Origin: Aquabacterium sp. OR-4
GTDB lineage: Bacteria; Pseudomonadota; Gammaproteobacteria; Burkholderiales; Burkholderiaceae_C
Direction of reading: 5' to 3'
DNA length: 64,000 bases
NCBI RefSeq assembly: GCF_025290835.2
Contig: NZ_JAOCQD020000002.1
Location: 806,001-870,000, forward strand
Part shown: positions 33,959 through 47,733 of the stretch, piece by piece
Layout: every line of letters starts with the position of its first letter
Numbering within the stretch: position 1 is the first letter of the stretch
The notes under the pieces: generated by a model
The model's input: the letters and a program-made list of their open reading frames with translations, nothing else
Told to the model about the DNA's origin: nothing
Database searches by the model: none
Position numbers and translations under genes: made by a program

Positions 33959-34071
33959 CGGGGCCTCCTCAGCGTGATTTTTTGGGAGTACGCAGACAAA
34001 ACGAATCCGCCGCGCTGAAGCCCCGCACAAGACGGGACACAGACGCGGCGGAGCCGGCTTGGGGCAACAGT

Positions 34072-37372
<3,301 letters not shown>

Positions 37373-37380
<8 letters not shown>

Positions 37381-38545
37381 TCTTCTTCTCCGCGTTCTTG
37401 TCAGCCATCAGCGTGGTGAAACGGTCGAACAGGTAGGCAATGTCATGGGGGCCGGGCGAGGCCTCGGGGTGGCCCTGGAAGCAGAAGGCCGGCTTGTCGG
37501 TGCGCGCCAGGCCCTGCAGCGTGCCGTCGAACAGGCTCACATGCGTGGCGCGCAGGTTGGCGGGCAGGCTAGCCTCGTCAACCGCGAAGCCGTGGTTCTG
37601 GCTGGTGATCGAAACGCGGCCCGAGTCGAGATCCTTCACCGGGTGGTTGGCACCGTGGTGGCCGAACTTCATCTTGAAAGTCTTGGCGCCCGAGGCCAGG
37701 GCCATGATCTGGTGGCCCAGACAGATGCCGAAGGTGGGGATGCCGGTGTCGATCAGGGTCTTGGCGGCGGCGATGGCGTAGTCGCAGGGCTCGGGGTCGC
37801 CGGGGCCGTTGGACAGGAAGATGCCGTCGGGCTGGAGTGCCAGCACCTGCGCAGCCGGCGTCCTGGCCGGCACCACGGTCACGCGGCAGCCGCGGCTGGC
37901 CAGCATGCGCAGGATGTTGCGCTTGACGCCGAAGTCGTAGGCCACCACGTGGAAGCGGGCATCGGCCACTGCGCCGTAGCCGCTGCCGAGCTGCCATTCG
38001 GTCTCGGCCCAGGCGTAGGGCTCGGCCACCGTGACCCTTTGCGCCAGGTCCTGGCCGGCCATGCTGGGCGCGGCCTGGGCCTTGGCGATGGCGGTGTCGA
38101 TGTCGGCCTGCGTCACGCTGGTGCCAGCGGCAAAGGTGACGATGCAGCCGTTCTGCGCGCCCTTGGTGCGCAGCACGCGGGTCAGGCGGCGGGTGTCCAG
38201 TCCGGCGATGGCCACCGTGCCTTCGCGCTGCAGGTAGTCGCTGAGCGTGAGGCCGGCGCGGAAGTTGGAGACGCGCGGCGGCACGTCCTTGACGATCAGG
38301 CCGGCGGCATGGACTTTCGCGGCCTCCACGTCCTCCTCGTTGACACCGTAGTTGCCGATGTGCGGATACGTCAGCGTGACGATCTGCCGGCAATAGCTCG
38401 GGTCGGTGAGGATTTCCTGGTAGCCGGTGAGCGCGGTGTTGAACACCACCTCGCCCACGGTGTGACCGGCGGCGCCGATCGAGATGCCCTGAAAGACCGT
38501 GCCGTCTGCGAGTGCGAGGATGGCGGGGGGCAGAACTGGCAGCAA
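37373..38545 (-). CDS. carA: Carbamoyl phosphate synthase small subunit
   Basis: A 390-aa glutamine amidotransferase subunit that releases ammonia from glutamine and channels it to CarB. The N-terminal half ([32 protein letters not shown]) is the CPSase small-chain domain. The class I GATase domain has the nucleophile elbow [15 protein letters not shown], and the His/Glu of the triad in [12 protein letters not shown]. It is first in the carA-carB-greA-DUF4149 set. A TATAAT lies 129 bp upstream on the minus strand. Confidence 0.97.
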
Positions 38546-38673
38546 GGGAGAAGCTCCGGAAGTCGCGCAGCCCCAGGGCCGTTGCGCCCGAACATCACGG
38601 GGAACGGCATCCGGCGACGAAACACTTCGCGGAAGTTTCGCTAAGGCTGCGGTGGTGGCGGGTAAACCTTCGA

Positions 38674-38679
38674 ATTATA
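38674..38679 (-). promoter_or_regulatory. -10 hexamer upstream of carA
   Basis: TATAAT on the minus strand 129 bp before the carA ATG, in a small AT-rich island. It leaves an untranslated leader of about 120 nt. No good -35 is visible, and I could not find a convincing arginine or pyrimidine operator. Confidence 0.5.
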
Positions 38680-38730
38680 GCCGCAAGGGTTTGCCCGGAG
38701 ACTTGCACACCCCCGGCCGCAGCGGGGATG

Positions 38731-39144
38731 TCAGCCCGGCTGGGCCAGCGCGGCGATGCCGGCGCGTGCAATCTGCGCATCTTCGGCCGACTTGACGCCG
38801 CTGACGCCAACCGCGCCGATGCAGTGCCCGTCCACCAGCACCGGCACGCCGCCTTCGAGCATGCCTTCGATCAGCGGTGCGCTCAGGAAGGACACGCGGC
38901 CGCCGTTGATCATGTCTTCGTACACCTTGCTCTCGCGTCGACCCAGTGCGGCGGTGCGCGCCTTGGCCGGCGCGATCTGGGCCGACAGCGGTGCAGCGCC
39001 ATCCAGCCGCTGCAGCCACAGCGGATGGCCGCCGTCGTCGACGATGGCGATCGTCACCGCCCACTGGTTGGCGAGGGCCTCGCGTTCGGCGGCTTCGGCG
39101 ATCAGGCGCACGTCAGCGGCGCTCAGGAAGGGCTTGGTTTTCAT
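38731..39144 (-). CDS. GlcG/HbpS family heme-binding-type protein
   Basis: A 137-aa single-domain protein of the GlcG/HbpS (DUF336) family. MKTKPFLSAADVRLIAEAAEREA leads into the core WAVTIAIVDDGGHPLWLQRLDG, with KARTAALGRRESKVYED and the C-terminal GGVPVLVDGHCIGAVGVSG. Some relatives bind or degrade heme, others have no assigned role. It has no signal peptide from this start. The frame is open to 39324, but ATG 39144 is the natural start. It is divergent from the Bax-inhibitor gene. Confidence 0.85.
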   Translation of the reverse strand: MKTKPFLSAADVRLIAEAAEREALANQWAVTIAIVDDGGHPLWLQRLDGAAPLSAQIAPAKARTAALGRRESKVYEDMINGGRVSFLSAPLIEGMLEGGVPVLVDGHCIGAVGVSGVKSAEDAQIARAGIAALAQPG

Positions 39145-39303
39145 CGGGGTGCATCCATGTGCAGTGTGAGAGAGTGCTGCGCAGTGTGCCGCAGCGCCCA
39201 CAAGCGATTCAGGGCCGAAACGCCTGTACTGCCCTGCGGAACTTAGAATCGCGCCCGCGGTCAGACAGCCGCATCCCCAACCCCCTGACGACCTGGAGTC
39301 CTC

Positions 39304-40002
39304 ATGAACAATCAAGGCCTGCACCTCGGCACCGGTATGGCCGGCGGCGGCGCGCTGGCGGCCAGCCGCAATCGCGTGCTGCGCAACACCTACTGGCTGC
39401 TTGCACTGTCGATGGTGCCCACCGTGCTGGGCGCCTGGGTGGGTGTCAGCACCGGCATCATGGCCTCGATGGGCATGGGCCTGTCGATGATCGTCTTTTT
39501 CGCCGGAGCCTTCGGGTTCATGTTCGCGATCGAGAAGACCAAGGATTCAGCCACCGGCGTGGCCGTGCTGCTGGCCTTCACGTTCTTCATGGGCCTGATG
39601 CTGTCGCGCCTGCTGGCGGCCATCCTGGGCTTCAAGAACGGCAGCAGCCTGATCATGACGGCCTTCGGCGGCACGGCCGTGGTGTTTGTCGGCATGGCCA
39701 CGCTGGCCACGGTGATCAAGCGCGACCTGTCGAACATGGGCAAGTTCCTGTTCATCGGCGCCCTGATCCTGATGGTGGCGGGCATCGCCAACGCGTTCCT
39801 GCAGAGCAGCGCGCTGATGCTGACCGTGTCGGTGCTGGCCATCGTGATCTTCTCGGGCTTCATGCTGTTCGACATCAAGCGCGTGATCGATGGCGGCGAG
39901 ACCAACTACATCAGCGCCACGCTGGCCATCTACCTGGACGTGTACAACGTGTTCCAGAGCCTGCTGTCCATCCTGGGCATCGTGGGCGGTGAGCGTGACT
40001 GA
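39304..40002 (+). CDS. Bax inhibitor-1/YccA family membrane protein
   Basis: A 232-aa integral membrane protein with seven predicted helices. The UPF0005/BI-1 signature is visible in the fifth to seventh helices (FSGFMLFDIKRVIDGGETNYISATLAIYLDVYNVFQSLL). In E. coli the relative YccA is an FtsH substrate and inhibitor; ftsH is about 9 kb away here, so a link is possible but not shown by context. The segment FAFGFMF-like and the Met-rich MASMGMGLSMIV helix are typical. It is followed by a clear terminator. Confidence 0.92.
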   Translation: MNNQGLHLGTGMAGGGALAASRNRVLRNTYWLLALSMVPTVLGAWVGVSTGIMASMGMGLSMIVFFAGAFGFMFAIEKTKDSATGVAVLLAFTFFMGLMLSRLLAAILGFKNGSSLIMTAFGGTAVVFVGMATLATVIKRDLSNMGKFLFIGALILMVAGIANAFLQSSALMLTVSVLAIVIFSGFMLFDIKRVIDGGETNYISATLAIYLDVYNVFQSLLSILGIVGGERD

Positions 40003-40024
40003 CCGCAGCACCCGCTGAAATGAC

Positions 40025-40049
40025 AAGGGCACCCTCGGGTGCCCTTTTT
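40025..40049 (+). terminator. Rho-independent terminator after the BI-1 family gene
   Basis: A 9-bp stem AAGGGCACC / GGTGCCCTT with a CTCG loop (40034-40037), running into five T in total. It lies 23 bp after the stop and between two convergent genes; the reverse direction has only a weak T-run. Confidence 0.87.
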
Positions 40050-40068
40050 CATGGCGGTCCGACGGGCG

Positions 40069-41430
40069 TCAGGCGCGCTCGAACACGGCCATGCTCTCCA
40101 CATGCGCCGTGTGCGGAAACATGTTCACCGCGCCCGCCGCCACGCAGCGGTAGCCGGCCTGGTGCACCAGCAGGCCGGCGTCGCGCGCCAGCGTGGCCGG
40201 GTTGCAGCTGACGTAGACGATGCGCCGCGGCGGCTGCCAGTCGGCGCGCGGCGCGGCATGCAGATCGGCCAGGGCCTTGACCAGCGCAAAGGCCCCCTCG
40301 CGCGGCGGATCGACCAGCCATTTGTCGGCCTGGCCATAGGCCACCAGATCGTCGGGCGCCAGCTCGAACAGGTTGCGTGCGGCAAAGCTGGCGCGCCCGT
40401 CCAGGCCGTTGCGCAGCGCGTTGTCGCGGCTGCGCTGCACCAGGGTTTCACTGCCCTCGATGCCCAGCACCTCGCGCGCCAGCGTGGCGATCGGCAGCGT
40501 GAAGTTGCCCAGGCCGCAGAACCAGTCGATCACCCGCTCGTCGCGCGTGGGCGCCAGCAGGCGCAGCGCGCGGCCCACCAGCACGGTGTTGATCTGGTGG
40601 TTCACCTGGGTGAAGTCGGTGGGCTTGAAAGGCATCACCACGCCGAACTCGGGCAGGGTGTAGGCCAGTTCGGGGCCATCGGTGTCCAACAGGTGCACGG
40701 TGTCGGGGCCCTTGGGCTGCAGCCACCATTGCACGCCGTGCACGGCGGCAAAGGCACGCAGGCGCGCCAGATCGGCATCGGTCAGCGGCTCGAGGTGGCG
40801 CAGCACCAGCGCGATCACGGGGCCGGCCTCGGCCTGGCCGATGGCCAGCTCGATCTGCGGCAGGCGGTCGCGCTGATCCATGCTGCCGACCAGCGCGCGC
40901 AGCGGCATCAGCATCGCGCTCACCGTGGCCGGCAGCACCGGACAGACCTGCATGTCGGCCACGTAGCGGCTCTTGCGCTCGTGGAAGCCCACCAGCACCG
41001 TGCCCTTGCGCGCCACATAGCGCACCGACAGGCGGGCGCGGAAGCGGTAGCCCCAGTCGGGGCCCTGGATCGGGCGCAGCAGGGTCTCGGCCTTCACCTT
41101 GGCCAGATGGGCCAGGTTGTCCTCGAGCACGCGCTGCTTGATCGCCACCTGCGCCGCGCCGTCCACATGCTGCATCTTGCAGCCGCCGCAGGCACCGGCA
41201 TGCAGGCCGAAATGCGGGCAGCCGGGGCGCACCCGCAGCGCGCTTTCGCGGCGCATCGCGGTCAGCGTGCCCTGCTCCCAGGCGTTCTTGCTGCGGCCGA
41301 CCTGCACCTGCACTTCTTCGCCCGGCAGTGCGCCTTCGATGAACACCACCTTGCCTTCGGCATTGCGGGCCACGCCCTGGGCCTCGAGGTCGATCGAGTC
41401 GACCGTCAGCCATTCGTCTCTTGCTGTCAT
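40069..41430 (-). CDS. rlmD: 23S rRNA (uracil(1939)-C5)-methyltransferase RlmD
   Basis: A 453-aa TrmA/RumA-type methyltransferase. An N-terminal TRAM domain (about 5-60, [21 protein letters not shown]) precedes an iron-sulfur cluster motif ([17 protein letters not shown]). The SAM domain has [14 protein letters not shown], and the catalytic cysteine lies in [12 protein letters not shown]. The frame is open to 41490, but ATG 41430 (MTARDEWL) is preferred because a terminator for the upstream gene occupies 41452-41472. Confidence 0.95.
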   Translation of the reverse strand: MTARDEWLTVDSIDLEAQGVARNAEGKVVFIEGALPGEEVQVQVGRSKNAWEQGTLTAMRRESALRVRPGCPHFGLHAGACGGCKMQHVDGAAQVAIKQRVLEDNLAHLAKVKAETLLRPIQGPDWGYRFRARLSVRYVARKGTVLVGFHERKSRYVADMQVCPVLPATVSAMLMPLRALVGSMDQRDRLPQIELAIGQAEAGPVIALVLRHLEPLTDADLARLRAFAAVHGVQWWLQPKGPDTVHLLDTDGPELAYTLPEFGVVMPFKPTDFTQVNHQINTVLVGRALRLLAPTRDERVIDWFCGLGNFTLPIATLAREVLGIEGSETLVQRSRDNALRNGLDGRASFAARNLFELAPDDLVAYGQADKWLVDPPREGAFALVKALADLHAAPRADWQPPRRIVYVSCNPATLARDAGLLVHQAGYRCVAAGAVNMFPHTAHVESMAVFERA

Positions 41431-41451
41431 GGGCCCGATTATCCGGGCACG

Positions 41452-41472
41452 AAAAAGCCGCCCGAAGGCGGC
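41452..41472 (-). terminator. Rho-independent terminator after the solute-binding protein gene
   Basis: On the minus strand, the stem GCCGCC / GGCGGC is closed by a UUCG tetraloop and followed by five T. It separates the binding-protein gene (ending at 41511) from rlmD. Confidence 0.9.
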
Positions 41473-41510
41473 GTTGCATGGATCGGGCAACTGTTGACGC
41501 TGCGCCCCAC

Positions 41511-42692
41511 TCAGGGCTTGACGTAGTCGGACTGCACCTTCCAGCGGCCATCAACGATCTGCGACAGGCGCGACAGGTCGTTGCCCAGGCGCTTGGTGGC
41601 GGTGTAGCTCATCTGAGGGCTGCCGAAGATGTCGGGCGGGATCACCATGGAATCCATGGCCTTGACGAAGCTCTCGGTGCTGAGGTTGGCACCGGCCTTC
41701 TGCGCCGCACGGGCAAAGGCATCGACGATCACGTAGCCGTAGGCCGAGAACACCGTGGGATCCTCGCTGAACCGGGTCTTGTACTTGGTGGCCCAGAAGC
41801 GGATGGGCTGCGCCGCCTCGTCCAGGTACGGATGCTGTGCGGTCATGGTGGTGTACAGGCCGTCCATGGCCTTGCCGCCGAGCTTGTGGATCAGGTCGGT
41901 GTAGGCCGCGCTGGAGCCCAGGAACACCGGGTTGAAGCCGGTCTTGCGCGCCTCGCCGATGGCGCCGATGGTTTCGCGGATGATGGTGCCCAGCACCACC
42001 AGTTCGCAGCCGGCCGACTTCATCTTGGCCACCTGCGAGCTGAAGTCGGTGGCGCCGCGCTTGTAGCTGGTCTTCTCGGCGAACTCCATGCCCATGGCCT
42101 TGAGGCCGGCCTCGCCACCGCGCACCACCTCGAGGCCGAACTCGTCGTCCTGGTAGATCGTGCACACCTTCTTGGCGCCCTTCTCCTTCACCAGCTTGGG
42201 CAGCACCATGCGGATCTGGTCGTAGTAGGTGGCGGCGAACGAGTACTTGAGCTTGTGGAAGGGCTCGTACATCTCGCGCGCGGCGGTGATGGGCAGGAAG
42301 TTGACGACGTTCTTCTCGAACTGCACCGGCATCGAGGCCAGGTTTTGCGCCGTGCCCAGGTGGCCGGCCATGATGAAGATCTTGTCCTGGTTCACCAGCT
42401 TCTGCGTGGCCAGCACCGCGCGCTTGGGGTCATAGCCCGAATCCTCGACCAGCAGCTTGACCTTGCGCCCGGCAATGCCGCCCTGCTCGTTGATCTCGTC
42501 CACGCGCAGCTGCATGCCGTTGCGCGCCTGTTTGCCGTAGCCGGCCAGCGGGCCCGACAGGTCCTGGATGGTGCCGACAAGGATCTCGGTCTTGCTGACG
42601 CCCTGGGTCTGCGCCTGGGCACTGGTGGCCAGCGATGTGAGCGTGGCCAGCACCGACAGCGCCGGCAGGGCAAGGGATATGCGCTTCATCAT
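41511..42692 (-). CDS. Branched-chain-amino-acid-type solute-binding protein
   Basis: A 393-aa periplasmic binding protein of the LivJ/HAAT type. The signal peptide [21 protein letters not shown] ends at AQA, and the mature part starts [25 protein letters not shown], with [32 protein letters not shown], the usual ligand-domain opening. Members carry amino acids, aromatic acids, urea and other compounds; the ligand here is unknown. No permease or ATPase gene adjoins. It is followed by a strong terminator, so it is a single-gene unit downstream of rpoS. Confidence 0.9.
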   Translation of the reverse strand: MMKRISLALPALSVLATLTSLATSAQAQTQGVSKTEILVGTIQDLSGPLAGYGKQARNGMQLRVDEINEQGGIAGRKVKLLVEDSGYDPKRAVLATQKLVNQDKIFIMAGHLGTAQNLASMPVQFEKNVVNFLPITAAREMYEPFHKLKYSFAATYYDQIRMVLPKLVKEKGAKKVCTIYQDDEFGLEVVRGGEAGLKAMGMEFAEKTSYKRGATDFSSQVAKMKSAGCELVVLGTIIRETIGAIGEARKTGFNPVFLGSSAAYTDLIHKLGGKAMDGLYTTMTAQHPYLDEAAQPIRFWATKYKTRFSEDPTVFSAYGYVIVDAFARAAQKAGANLSTESFVKAMDSMVIPPDIFGSPQMSYTATKRLGNDLSRLSQIVDGRWKVQSDYVKP

Positions 42693-42872
42693 GGAACGTG
42701 TCTCCACACAGGGGTCGGATGGTCGGCCACGGGGCGGGCCGTTGCGGCTGGCATGCTAGCCCGCAGGGGGGCGCCACGATCCCCGGGGAAGCGATGAGCG
42801 CCACGCCACCGGCGCAGCCACAAAGCGCAAGACAGCCCAGCACGGCACCGCAGGCGCCGAGCGCCGAGCCGG

Positions 42873-43805
42873 TCAGAACAGCGCGTCGCGCCCCACGCCC
42901 TGGCCGGCCATGCGCCGCCTGAGCTTGAGCAGGGCCTCCTGCTGGATCTGGCGCACCCGCTCGCGGGTCAGGCCCAGGCGCTGCGCCAGCACCTCCAGCG
43001 TCTCGGGCTCGCGGTCGTCCAGGCCGTAGCGGCCGCTCAGCACCTCGCGCTCGCGTGCGTTCAGCCCGGCCAGACCCTGGGCCAGCAGGGCCGAGACCTC
43101 GTGGCTGAGCATCAGGCCCACCGGATCGGCCGCGCGCTCGTCGGCCACGCCGTCGAGCAGCGATTCGGCGGTGTCGAGCGCCAGCGGCGCATCCAGCGAG
43201 GTGGGCGGCTCGGCCATCGCCAGCAAGGCGCCCACCTGTGCGGGCTGCCAGCCCAGGCGCCGCGCGATGGCCTCGGCGCTGACCGGCTCGCCGGCGGCCG
43301 CATCGGCGGCCTCGTTTTCGAGTGCCCGGCGGGCGCGCAGCACCTGGTTGAGCTCGCGCACCACATGCACCGGCAGGCGCACCAGCCGCGTCTGCTGCAC
43401 CAGCGCACGCTCGATCGCCTGGCGGATCCACCACGAGGCATAGGTCGAGAAGCGAAAACCGCGCTCGGGCTCGAACTTGCCGATCGCATGCATCAGGCCG
43501 AGATTGCCTTCCTCGATCAGGTCGGGCAAGGGCAGGCCGCGGCCGAGATGGTGCTTGGCAATGCTCACCACCAGGCGCAGGTTGTGCTCGATCATGGCCT
43601 GGCGCGCGGCAAAGCTGCCGTCGCGCGCGGCGCGGGCGGTGGCCTGCTCCTGCTCGGCGCTGAACAGTGGCGCGCGGCGGATCTCGAGCAGGTAGCGCTG
43701 CAGCGCGCTGCCGGCCGTGCCGTCGGACGCCGGGTCGCTCAGGGCGCCGGCGTGCGGCGGTTCGTCGCCGGCCGGATCGGCGGCGGCATCGGGTGGTTCG
43801 TGCAT
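42873..43805 (-). CDS. rpoS: RNA polymerase sigma factor RpoS
   Basis: A 310-aa stationary-phase sigma factor. Region 1.2 ([17 protein letters not shown]), the region 2 core ([37 protein letters not shown] and [21 protein letters not shown]), region 3 and region 4 ([31 protein letters not shown]) are all present. The sequence [13 protein letters not shown] and the context separate it from RpoD and RpoH. The frame is open to 43934, but ATG 43805 avoids overlapping nlpD. It is last in surE-pcm-nlpD-rpoS, as in many proteobacteria; the main rpoS promoter is often inside nlpD. Confidence 0.95.
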   Translation of the reverse strand: MHEPPDAAADPAGDEPPHAGALSDPASDGTAGSALQRYLLEIRRAPLFSAEQEQATARAARDGSFAARQAMIEHNLRLVVSIAKHHLGRGLPLPDLIEEGNLGLMHAIGKFEPERGFRFSTYASWWIRQAIERALVQQTRLVRLPVHVVRELNQVLRARRALENEAADAAAGEPVSAEAIARRLGWQPAQVGALLAMAEPPTSLDAPLALDTAESLLDGVADERAADPVGLMLSHEVSALLAQGLAGLNAREREVLSGRYGLDDREPETLEVLAQRLGLTRERVRQIQQEALLKLRRRMAGQGVGRDALF

Positions 43806-43848
43806 CGTGCGGCGCCCAGTGGGATGACAGCGCCGCGGCAGACCGGGC

Positions 43849-44778
43849 TCAGCGCGCCGGCAGCAGCTTGGACGGATCGACCGGCTTGCCCTGGCGCCGG
43901 ATCTCGAAGTGCAGCTGCACCCGCTCGGCGTCACTGGCGCCCATCTCGGCGATCTTCTGGCCGCGACGCACCACCTGGTCTTCCTTCACCAGCAGGGTCT
44001 GGTTGTGGGCGTAGGCCGTGAGATAGGTGTTGTTGTGCTTGACGATCACCAGGTTGCCATAACCACGCAGGCCCGAGCCGGCATAGGCCACGCGGCCGTC
44101 GGCGGCGGCCAGCACCGCATCGCCGGCCTTGCCGCCGATGGCCAGGCCCTTGCTGCGGCCTTCTTCAAACGCGCCCAGCACCGGGCCGCTGGCCGGCCAG
44201 GCGAAGCCGATGTCTTCGTCGCCTTCGCGCGCGGTGGCCGGCGCCGAGGCCGTGCCCGCGGCCGCCGCTGCGCCACCGGCCTGTGCACGGCCGTCCAGCG
44301 GACGCGCCTCGACCTGGCCCGAGCTGACTGGCCGGGTGCTGGCGGCCGAGGCATCGACCTGCGGCGGCACCACGCGCAGCACCTGGCCCACCTCGATCAG
44401 GTTGGGGTTCTCCACGCCGTTCCAGCGGGCGATCTCGCGCCAGGCCTGGCCGTGCTCGAGTGCCACGCGGGTGAGCGTGTCGCCGGGCTTGACCGTGTAG
44501 TAGCCCGGCTTGCCGGCGTTCTCGATGCCCGGCGGCGGCGGCTTGGCACTGCCCTCGGTCGCGGCGGCCGGGGCGCTGCCGGCGGTGGTGGTGCCGGCAG
44601 CGGCGCCGCCTGGCGCTGGCGCCGAGGCGCGCGCCTGGCTGCCGCGGTCTTCGACCGGCGCCTTGTGCCTGGGCGAGGCGCAGCCCGCCAAGGCCAGCAC
44701 CAGGGCCACGGCCGACCAGGACAGCAGGTGGAAGCGGGGCGACACGGGGCGGGACGGGATCATGACAACGCGCCGCAT
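43849..44778 (-). CDS. nlpD: Murein hydrolase activator NlpD (LysM/M23 lipoprotein)
   Basis: A 309-aa lipoprotein with lipobox LALAGC near residue 33. After an Ala/Pro-rich linker there is a LysM domain ([44 protein letters not shown], about 93-136) and a C-terminal M23/LytM domain (about 195-305). The metal-binding HxxxD site of active LytM enzymes is not intact ([11 protein letters not shown]), as in NlpD and EnvC, which activate amidases instead of cutting murein. ATG 44778 or 44763 could start it. It lies between pcm and rpoS. Confidence 0.93.
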   Translation of the reverse strand: MRRVVMIPSRPVSPRFHLLSWSAVALVLALAGCASPRHKAPVEDRGSQARASAPAPGGAAAGTTTAGSAPAAATEGSAKPPPPGIENAGKPGYYTVKPGDTLTRVALEHGQAWREIARWNGVENPNLIEVGQVLRVVPPQVDASAASTRPVSSGQVEARPLDGRAQAGGAAAAAGTASAPATAREGDEDIGFAWPASGPVLGAFEEGRSKGLAIGGKAGDAVLAAADGRVAYAGSGLRGYGNLVIVKHNNTYLTAYAHNQTLLVKEDQVVRRGQKIAEMGASDAERVQLHFEIRRQGKPVDPSKLLPAR

Positions 44779-44789
44779 GAGCGGCGGAT

Positions 44790-45608
44790 TCAGGCGATGC
44801 CCGATTTTAGAGGGACGAAATGCACCGCCTCGTGCTCGGTGCGCACCAGACCGCCGGCATGGCGGTCGATCACCAGCAGCACCTGGCCACGGCCACCGCT
44901 GCGGTGCATCGGCGCCACCAGGCGCCCGCCGATGGCCAGCTGGTCGAGCCAGGGCTGGGGCACGTCGTCGCCGCCCGCGGCGGCGATGATGCTCTCGTAG
45001 GGGGCGTTCGGGCCGTGACCCAGGCGACCATCACCGTGCACCAGGCGCACGTGGTCGAGCCGCCAGGCGGAGAGGTTGGTGCCGGCCTTCTCGAACAGCG
45101 GCTTCAGCCGTTCGATCGAGATCACGCGGCTGGACAGGTGCGCCAGCAGCGCCGTCTGGTAGCCGCAGCCGGTGCCCACCTCCAGCGTGCGCCCGAGGCT
45201 GCCACCGGCACGCGCCTGTGCGCCCTCGAACAGCAGCTCGACCATGCGCGCCACCACCGAGGGTTTGGAGATCGTCTGGCCCAGGCCGATCGGCAGGCTG
45301 GTGTCCTCGTAGGCCTGGTTGGCCAGCGCGGTGTCGACGAACACATGGCGCGGCACCCGGCGCATGGCCTCGAACACCGGCTCGCAGCGGATGCCCTCGC
45401 GGCGCAGCACGCCGATCATGCGCTCGCGCATCGGCTGCGAATCCAGGCCCAGGCCCTGCGGCGCGGCCTGGCGCACGGCATCGCGGGCGGCCTCGTGCAG
45501 CGGGCGCTGCGGGCGCAGCACGGTGCGGCCGTCGGTCTTGGCACGGGCGCCCGCCGGGGCCTGGCCCATGCTGTCCAGACCGAGCGGAAAGCGCGAGGGC
45601 TTGCTCAT
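44790..45608 (-). CDS. pcm: Protein-L-isoaspartate O-methyltransferase
   Basis: A 272-aa enzyme that methylates isoaspartyl residues in aged proteins. It is longer than E. coli Pcm (208) because of an N-terminal extension. Conserved blocks: FVDTALANQAYEDTSLPIGLGQTISKPSVVARM, the SAM site LEVGTGCGYQTALLA, and DGRLGHGPNAPYESIIAAAG. ATG 45608 (MSKPSRFPLG) is used, but the frame stays open into surE, and GTG 45743 would overlap the surE stop by 11 bp, adding 45 low-complexity residues. It lies 12 bp before nlpD. Confidence 0.92.
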   Translation of the reverse strand: MSKPSRFPLGLDSMGQAPAGARAKTDGRTVLRPQRPLHEAARDAVRQAAPQGLGLDSQPMRERMIGVLRREGIRCEPVFEAMRRVPRHVFVDTALANQAYEDTSLPIGLGQTISKPSVVARMVELLFEGAQARAGGSLGRTLEVGTGCGYQTALLAHLSSRVISIERLKPLFEKAGTNLSAWRLDHVRLVHGDGRLGHGPNAPYESIIAAAGGDDVPQPWLDQLAIGGRLVAPMHRSGGRGQVLLVIDRHAGGLVRTEHEAVHFVPLKSGIA

Positions 45609-45732
45609 GACCGCGCCTTGGCCGACAGCGGCGCCAGCATCGGCATCGGCATCGGCCGATCTGCCGGGCAGCGGCCAGCCGGGCCGGGGCGCGGCGCCAG
45701 GCTCGGCCCGGCGCTCGCTGCGCAGCCGGCGC

Positions 45733-46527
45733 TCATCCGCCACTGGCCGGGCGGCCACCCCAGTTGCCCAGGCGGCCACCCCAGGTGGCCAGGCCGGCAT
45801 GGTCGGTCAAGTCGACCTGCAGCGGCGTGATCGACACGCAGCCATGGGCCACGGCATGGAAATCGGTGCCATCGCCCGCCTCGCGCGCATCGCCGGCCGG
45901 GCCGATCCACCAGATGGTCTCGCCGCGCGGGCTGGTCTGGCGGATCACCGGCTCGCTGGCGTGGCGGCGGCCCAGGCGCGTGATGCGGCGCGGTAGCGCG
46001 TCGGCATCGGCGCGATTGGGGATGTTGACATTGAGCAGAAACGGCGCGGCCTCGGGCCGGCCGACGATGCCCTGGGCCAGCACCTGCTCGACCACCGCAC
46101 GCACCACGCGCGCCGCGGCATCGAGCTGGCCCCAGCCCTTCTCGACCTGCGAGAACGCGATGGCCGGCACGCCGAACAGGTAGCCCTCCATGGCCGCGGC
46201 CACGGTGCCCGAATAAAGCGTGTCGTCGCCCATGTTGGCGCCCTGGTTGATGCCCGAGAGCACCAGATCGGGACGGTGCCCCAGCACGCCGGTGAGGGCC
46301 AGGTGCACGCTGTCGGACGGCGTGCCGTTGACCACGCGAAACCCCTGCTGCGCGCCACTGGCGGTGAACACCGACAGCGGCCGCCCCAGCGTCAGCGCAT
46401 TGCTGGTGCCGCTGGCGTTCTGCTCGGGCGCAAACACGTCGATCTCGCCCAGGCCCTGCACCGCCTGCACCAGGGCGGCGATGCCGGGGGCGAGGTAACC
46501 ATCGTCATTGGCGATCAGGATGCGCAT
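45733..46527 (-). CDS. surE: 5'/3'-nucleotidase SurE
   Basis: A 264-aa nucleotidase active on nucleoside monophosphates in stationary phase. The metal site is clear: NDDG with D8 and D9, the serine loop [15 protein letters not shown] and [22 protein letters not shown]. The last 15 residues carry a short duplicated peptide (WGGRLGN / WGGRPAS) coded by a 21-bp direct repeat at 45751-45792, and lie beyond the usual SurE end. First gene of surE-pcm-nlpD-rpoS; divergent from the oxidoreductase gene. Confidence 0.95.
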   Translation of the reverse strand: MRILIANDDGYLAPGIAALVQAVQGLGEIDVFAPEQNASGTSNALTLGRPLSVFTASGAQQGFRVVNGTPSDSVHLALTGVLGHRPDLVLSGINQGANMGDDTLYSGTVAAAMEGYLFGVPAIAFSQVEKGWGQLDAAARVVRAVVEQVLAQGIVGRPEAAPFLLNVNIPNRADADALPRRITRLGRRHASEPVIRQTSPRGETIWWIGPAGDAREAGDGTDFHAVAHGCVSITPLQVDLTDHAGLATWGGRLGNWGGRPASGG

Positions 46528-46672
46528 AGGGCGCCGATTGTAGGAGGCGCGGCCCGCGCCCGCGGCGGCTGCGCGGCCCCGTCGCCCCGGCGACGGGGCT
46601 GGCCCGGCGGCCTGCCTATGATCCTTGGTTCAACAGCAGCATGGCGTTGCGAAGACGCCGCGAGGAGACACG

Positions 46673-47650
46673 ATGCAAGCCTGGTTCTGCGACAACCCGA
46701 TCGGCGTGAATGCGCTGCAGTGGCGCGAGGCGCCTACGCCCGAACCGCAGGCCGGCCAGGTGCGGCTGGCAGTGCATGCCGCCAGCCTGAACTTTCCCGA
46801 CCTGCTGATCGTGGAAAACAAGTACCAGTTCAAGCCGCCGCTGCCCTTTGTGCCGGGCAGCGAGTTTGCCGGTGTGGTGGAGGCGGTGGGCGAAGGTGTC
46901 ACCAGTTGCAAGCCCGGTGACCGTGTGGCGGCGCTGGCCGGCAACGGCGGCTTTGGCAGCCACGCCATCGTGGCCGCCGACAAGCTGTTTCCGCTGCCCG
47001 ACGCGATGAGCTTCGAGCACGGCGCGGCCTTTGCCATGACCTACGGCACCTCGATCCACGCCCTGCTCGACCGCGGCCGCCTTCAAGCGGGCGAAACCGT
47101 GCTGGTGCTGGGCGCGGCCGGCGGCGTGGGCACGGCCGCGGTGCAGATCGCCAAGGCCGCCGGCGCGCGCGTGATCGCCGCCGCCAGCAGCGACGAGAAG
47201 TGCGCGCTGTGCCGCGAGATCGGCGCCGACGACACCCTCAACTACAGCACCGGCAACCTGCGCGAGGCGCTCAAGGCGCTGACCGGCGGCAAGGGCCCCG
47301 ACGTGGTCTACGACCCGGTGGGCGGCGATCTGGCCGAGCCGGTGTTTCGCAGCATCGCCTGGCGCGGCCGCTACCTGGTGATCGGCTTTGCCGGTGGCGG
47401 CATCCCGGCCCTGCCCTGGAACCTGGCGCTGCTGAAGAGCGCCGACCTGGTGGGCGTGTTCTGGGGCGATTTCGTGCGCCGCGAGCCGGCCGCGTTCCAG
47501 CGCGACATGCGCCAGCTGGGCCAGTGGTACGCCGAAGGCAAGGTGCGCCCGCTGGTCCACCAAACCCTGCGCATGAGCGAACTGCACAAGGCCTACGCGA
47601 TGATGGCCGGCCGCCAGGTCATCGGCAAGCTGGTGCTCACGCCGGGCTGA
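46673..47650 (+). CDS. NADPH:quinone oxidoreductase family protein
   Basis: A 325-aa medium-chain dehydrogenase/reductase of the zinc-free quinone oxidoreductase type. The N-terminal GroES-like domain has FPDLLIVENKYQFKPPLPFVPGSEFAG, and the Rossmann domain has the NADP-binding LGAAGGVGTAAVQIAKAAG. The zinc-ligand cysteines of alcohol dehydrogenases are absent. Substrate is unknown. ATG 46673 has a GAGGAGA Shine-Dalgarno, better than the upstream 46625 start. It is divergent from surE and precedes the two-component genes, probably without functional linkage. Confidence 0.92.
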   Translation: MQAWFCDNPIGVNALQWREAPTPEPQAGQVRLAVHAASLNFPDLLIVENKYQFKPPLPFVPGSEFAGVVEAVGEGVTSCKPGDRVAALAGNGGFGSHAIVAADKLFPLPDAMSFEHGAAFAMTYGTSIHALLDRGRLQAGETVLVLGAAGGVGTAAVQIAKAAGARVIAAASSDEKCALCREIGADDTLNYSTGNLREALKALTGGKGPDVVYDPVGGDLAEPVFRSIAWRGRYLVIGFAGGGIPALPWNLALLKSADLVGVFWGDFVRREPAAFQRDMRQLGQWYAEGKVRPLVHQTLRMSELHKAYAMMAGRQVIGKLVLTPG

Positions 47651-47733
47651 TGCAACCTACCCCCTCGGTAGGACGCCCGTTTCTCGCGCCCACGGGTCTT
47701 CTGCGCTAGCATGCGCAGCGGAGAGCCCTGCAT

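Noticed and set aside
33960..33975. T-rich run as a plus-strand terminator
   Set aside because: No stable hairpin precedes the T-run, and no plus-strand gene ends nearby.
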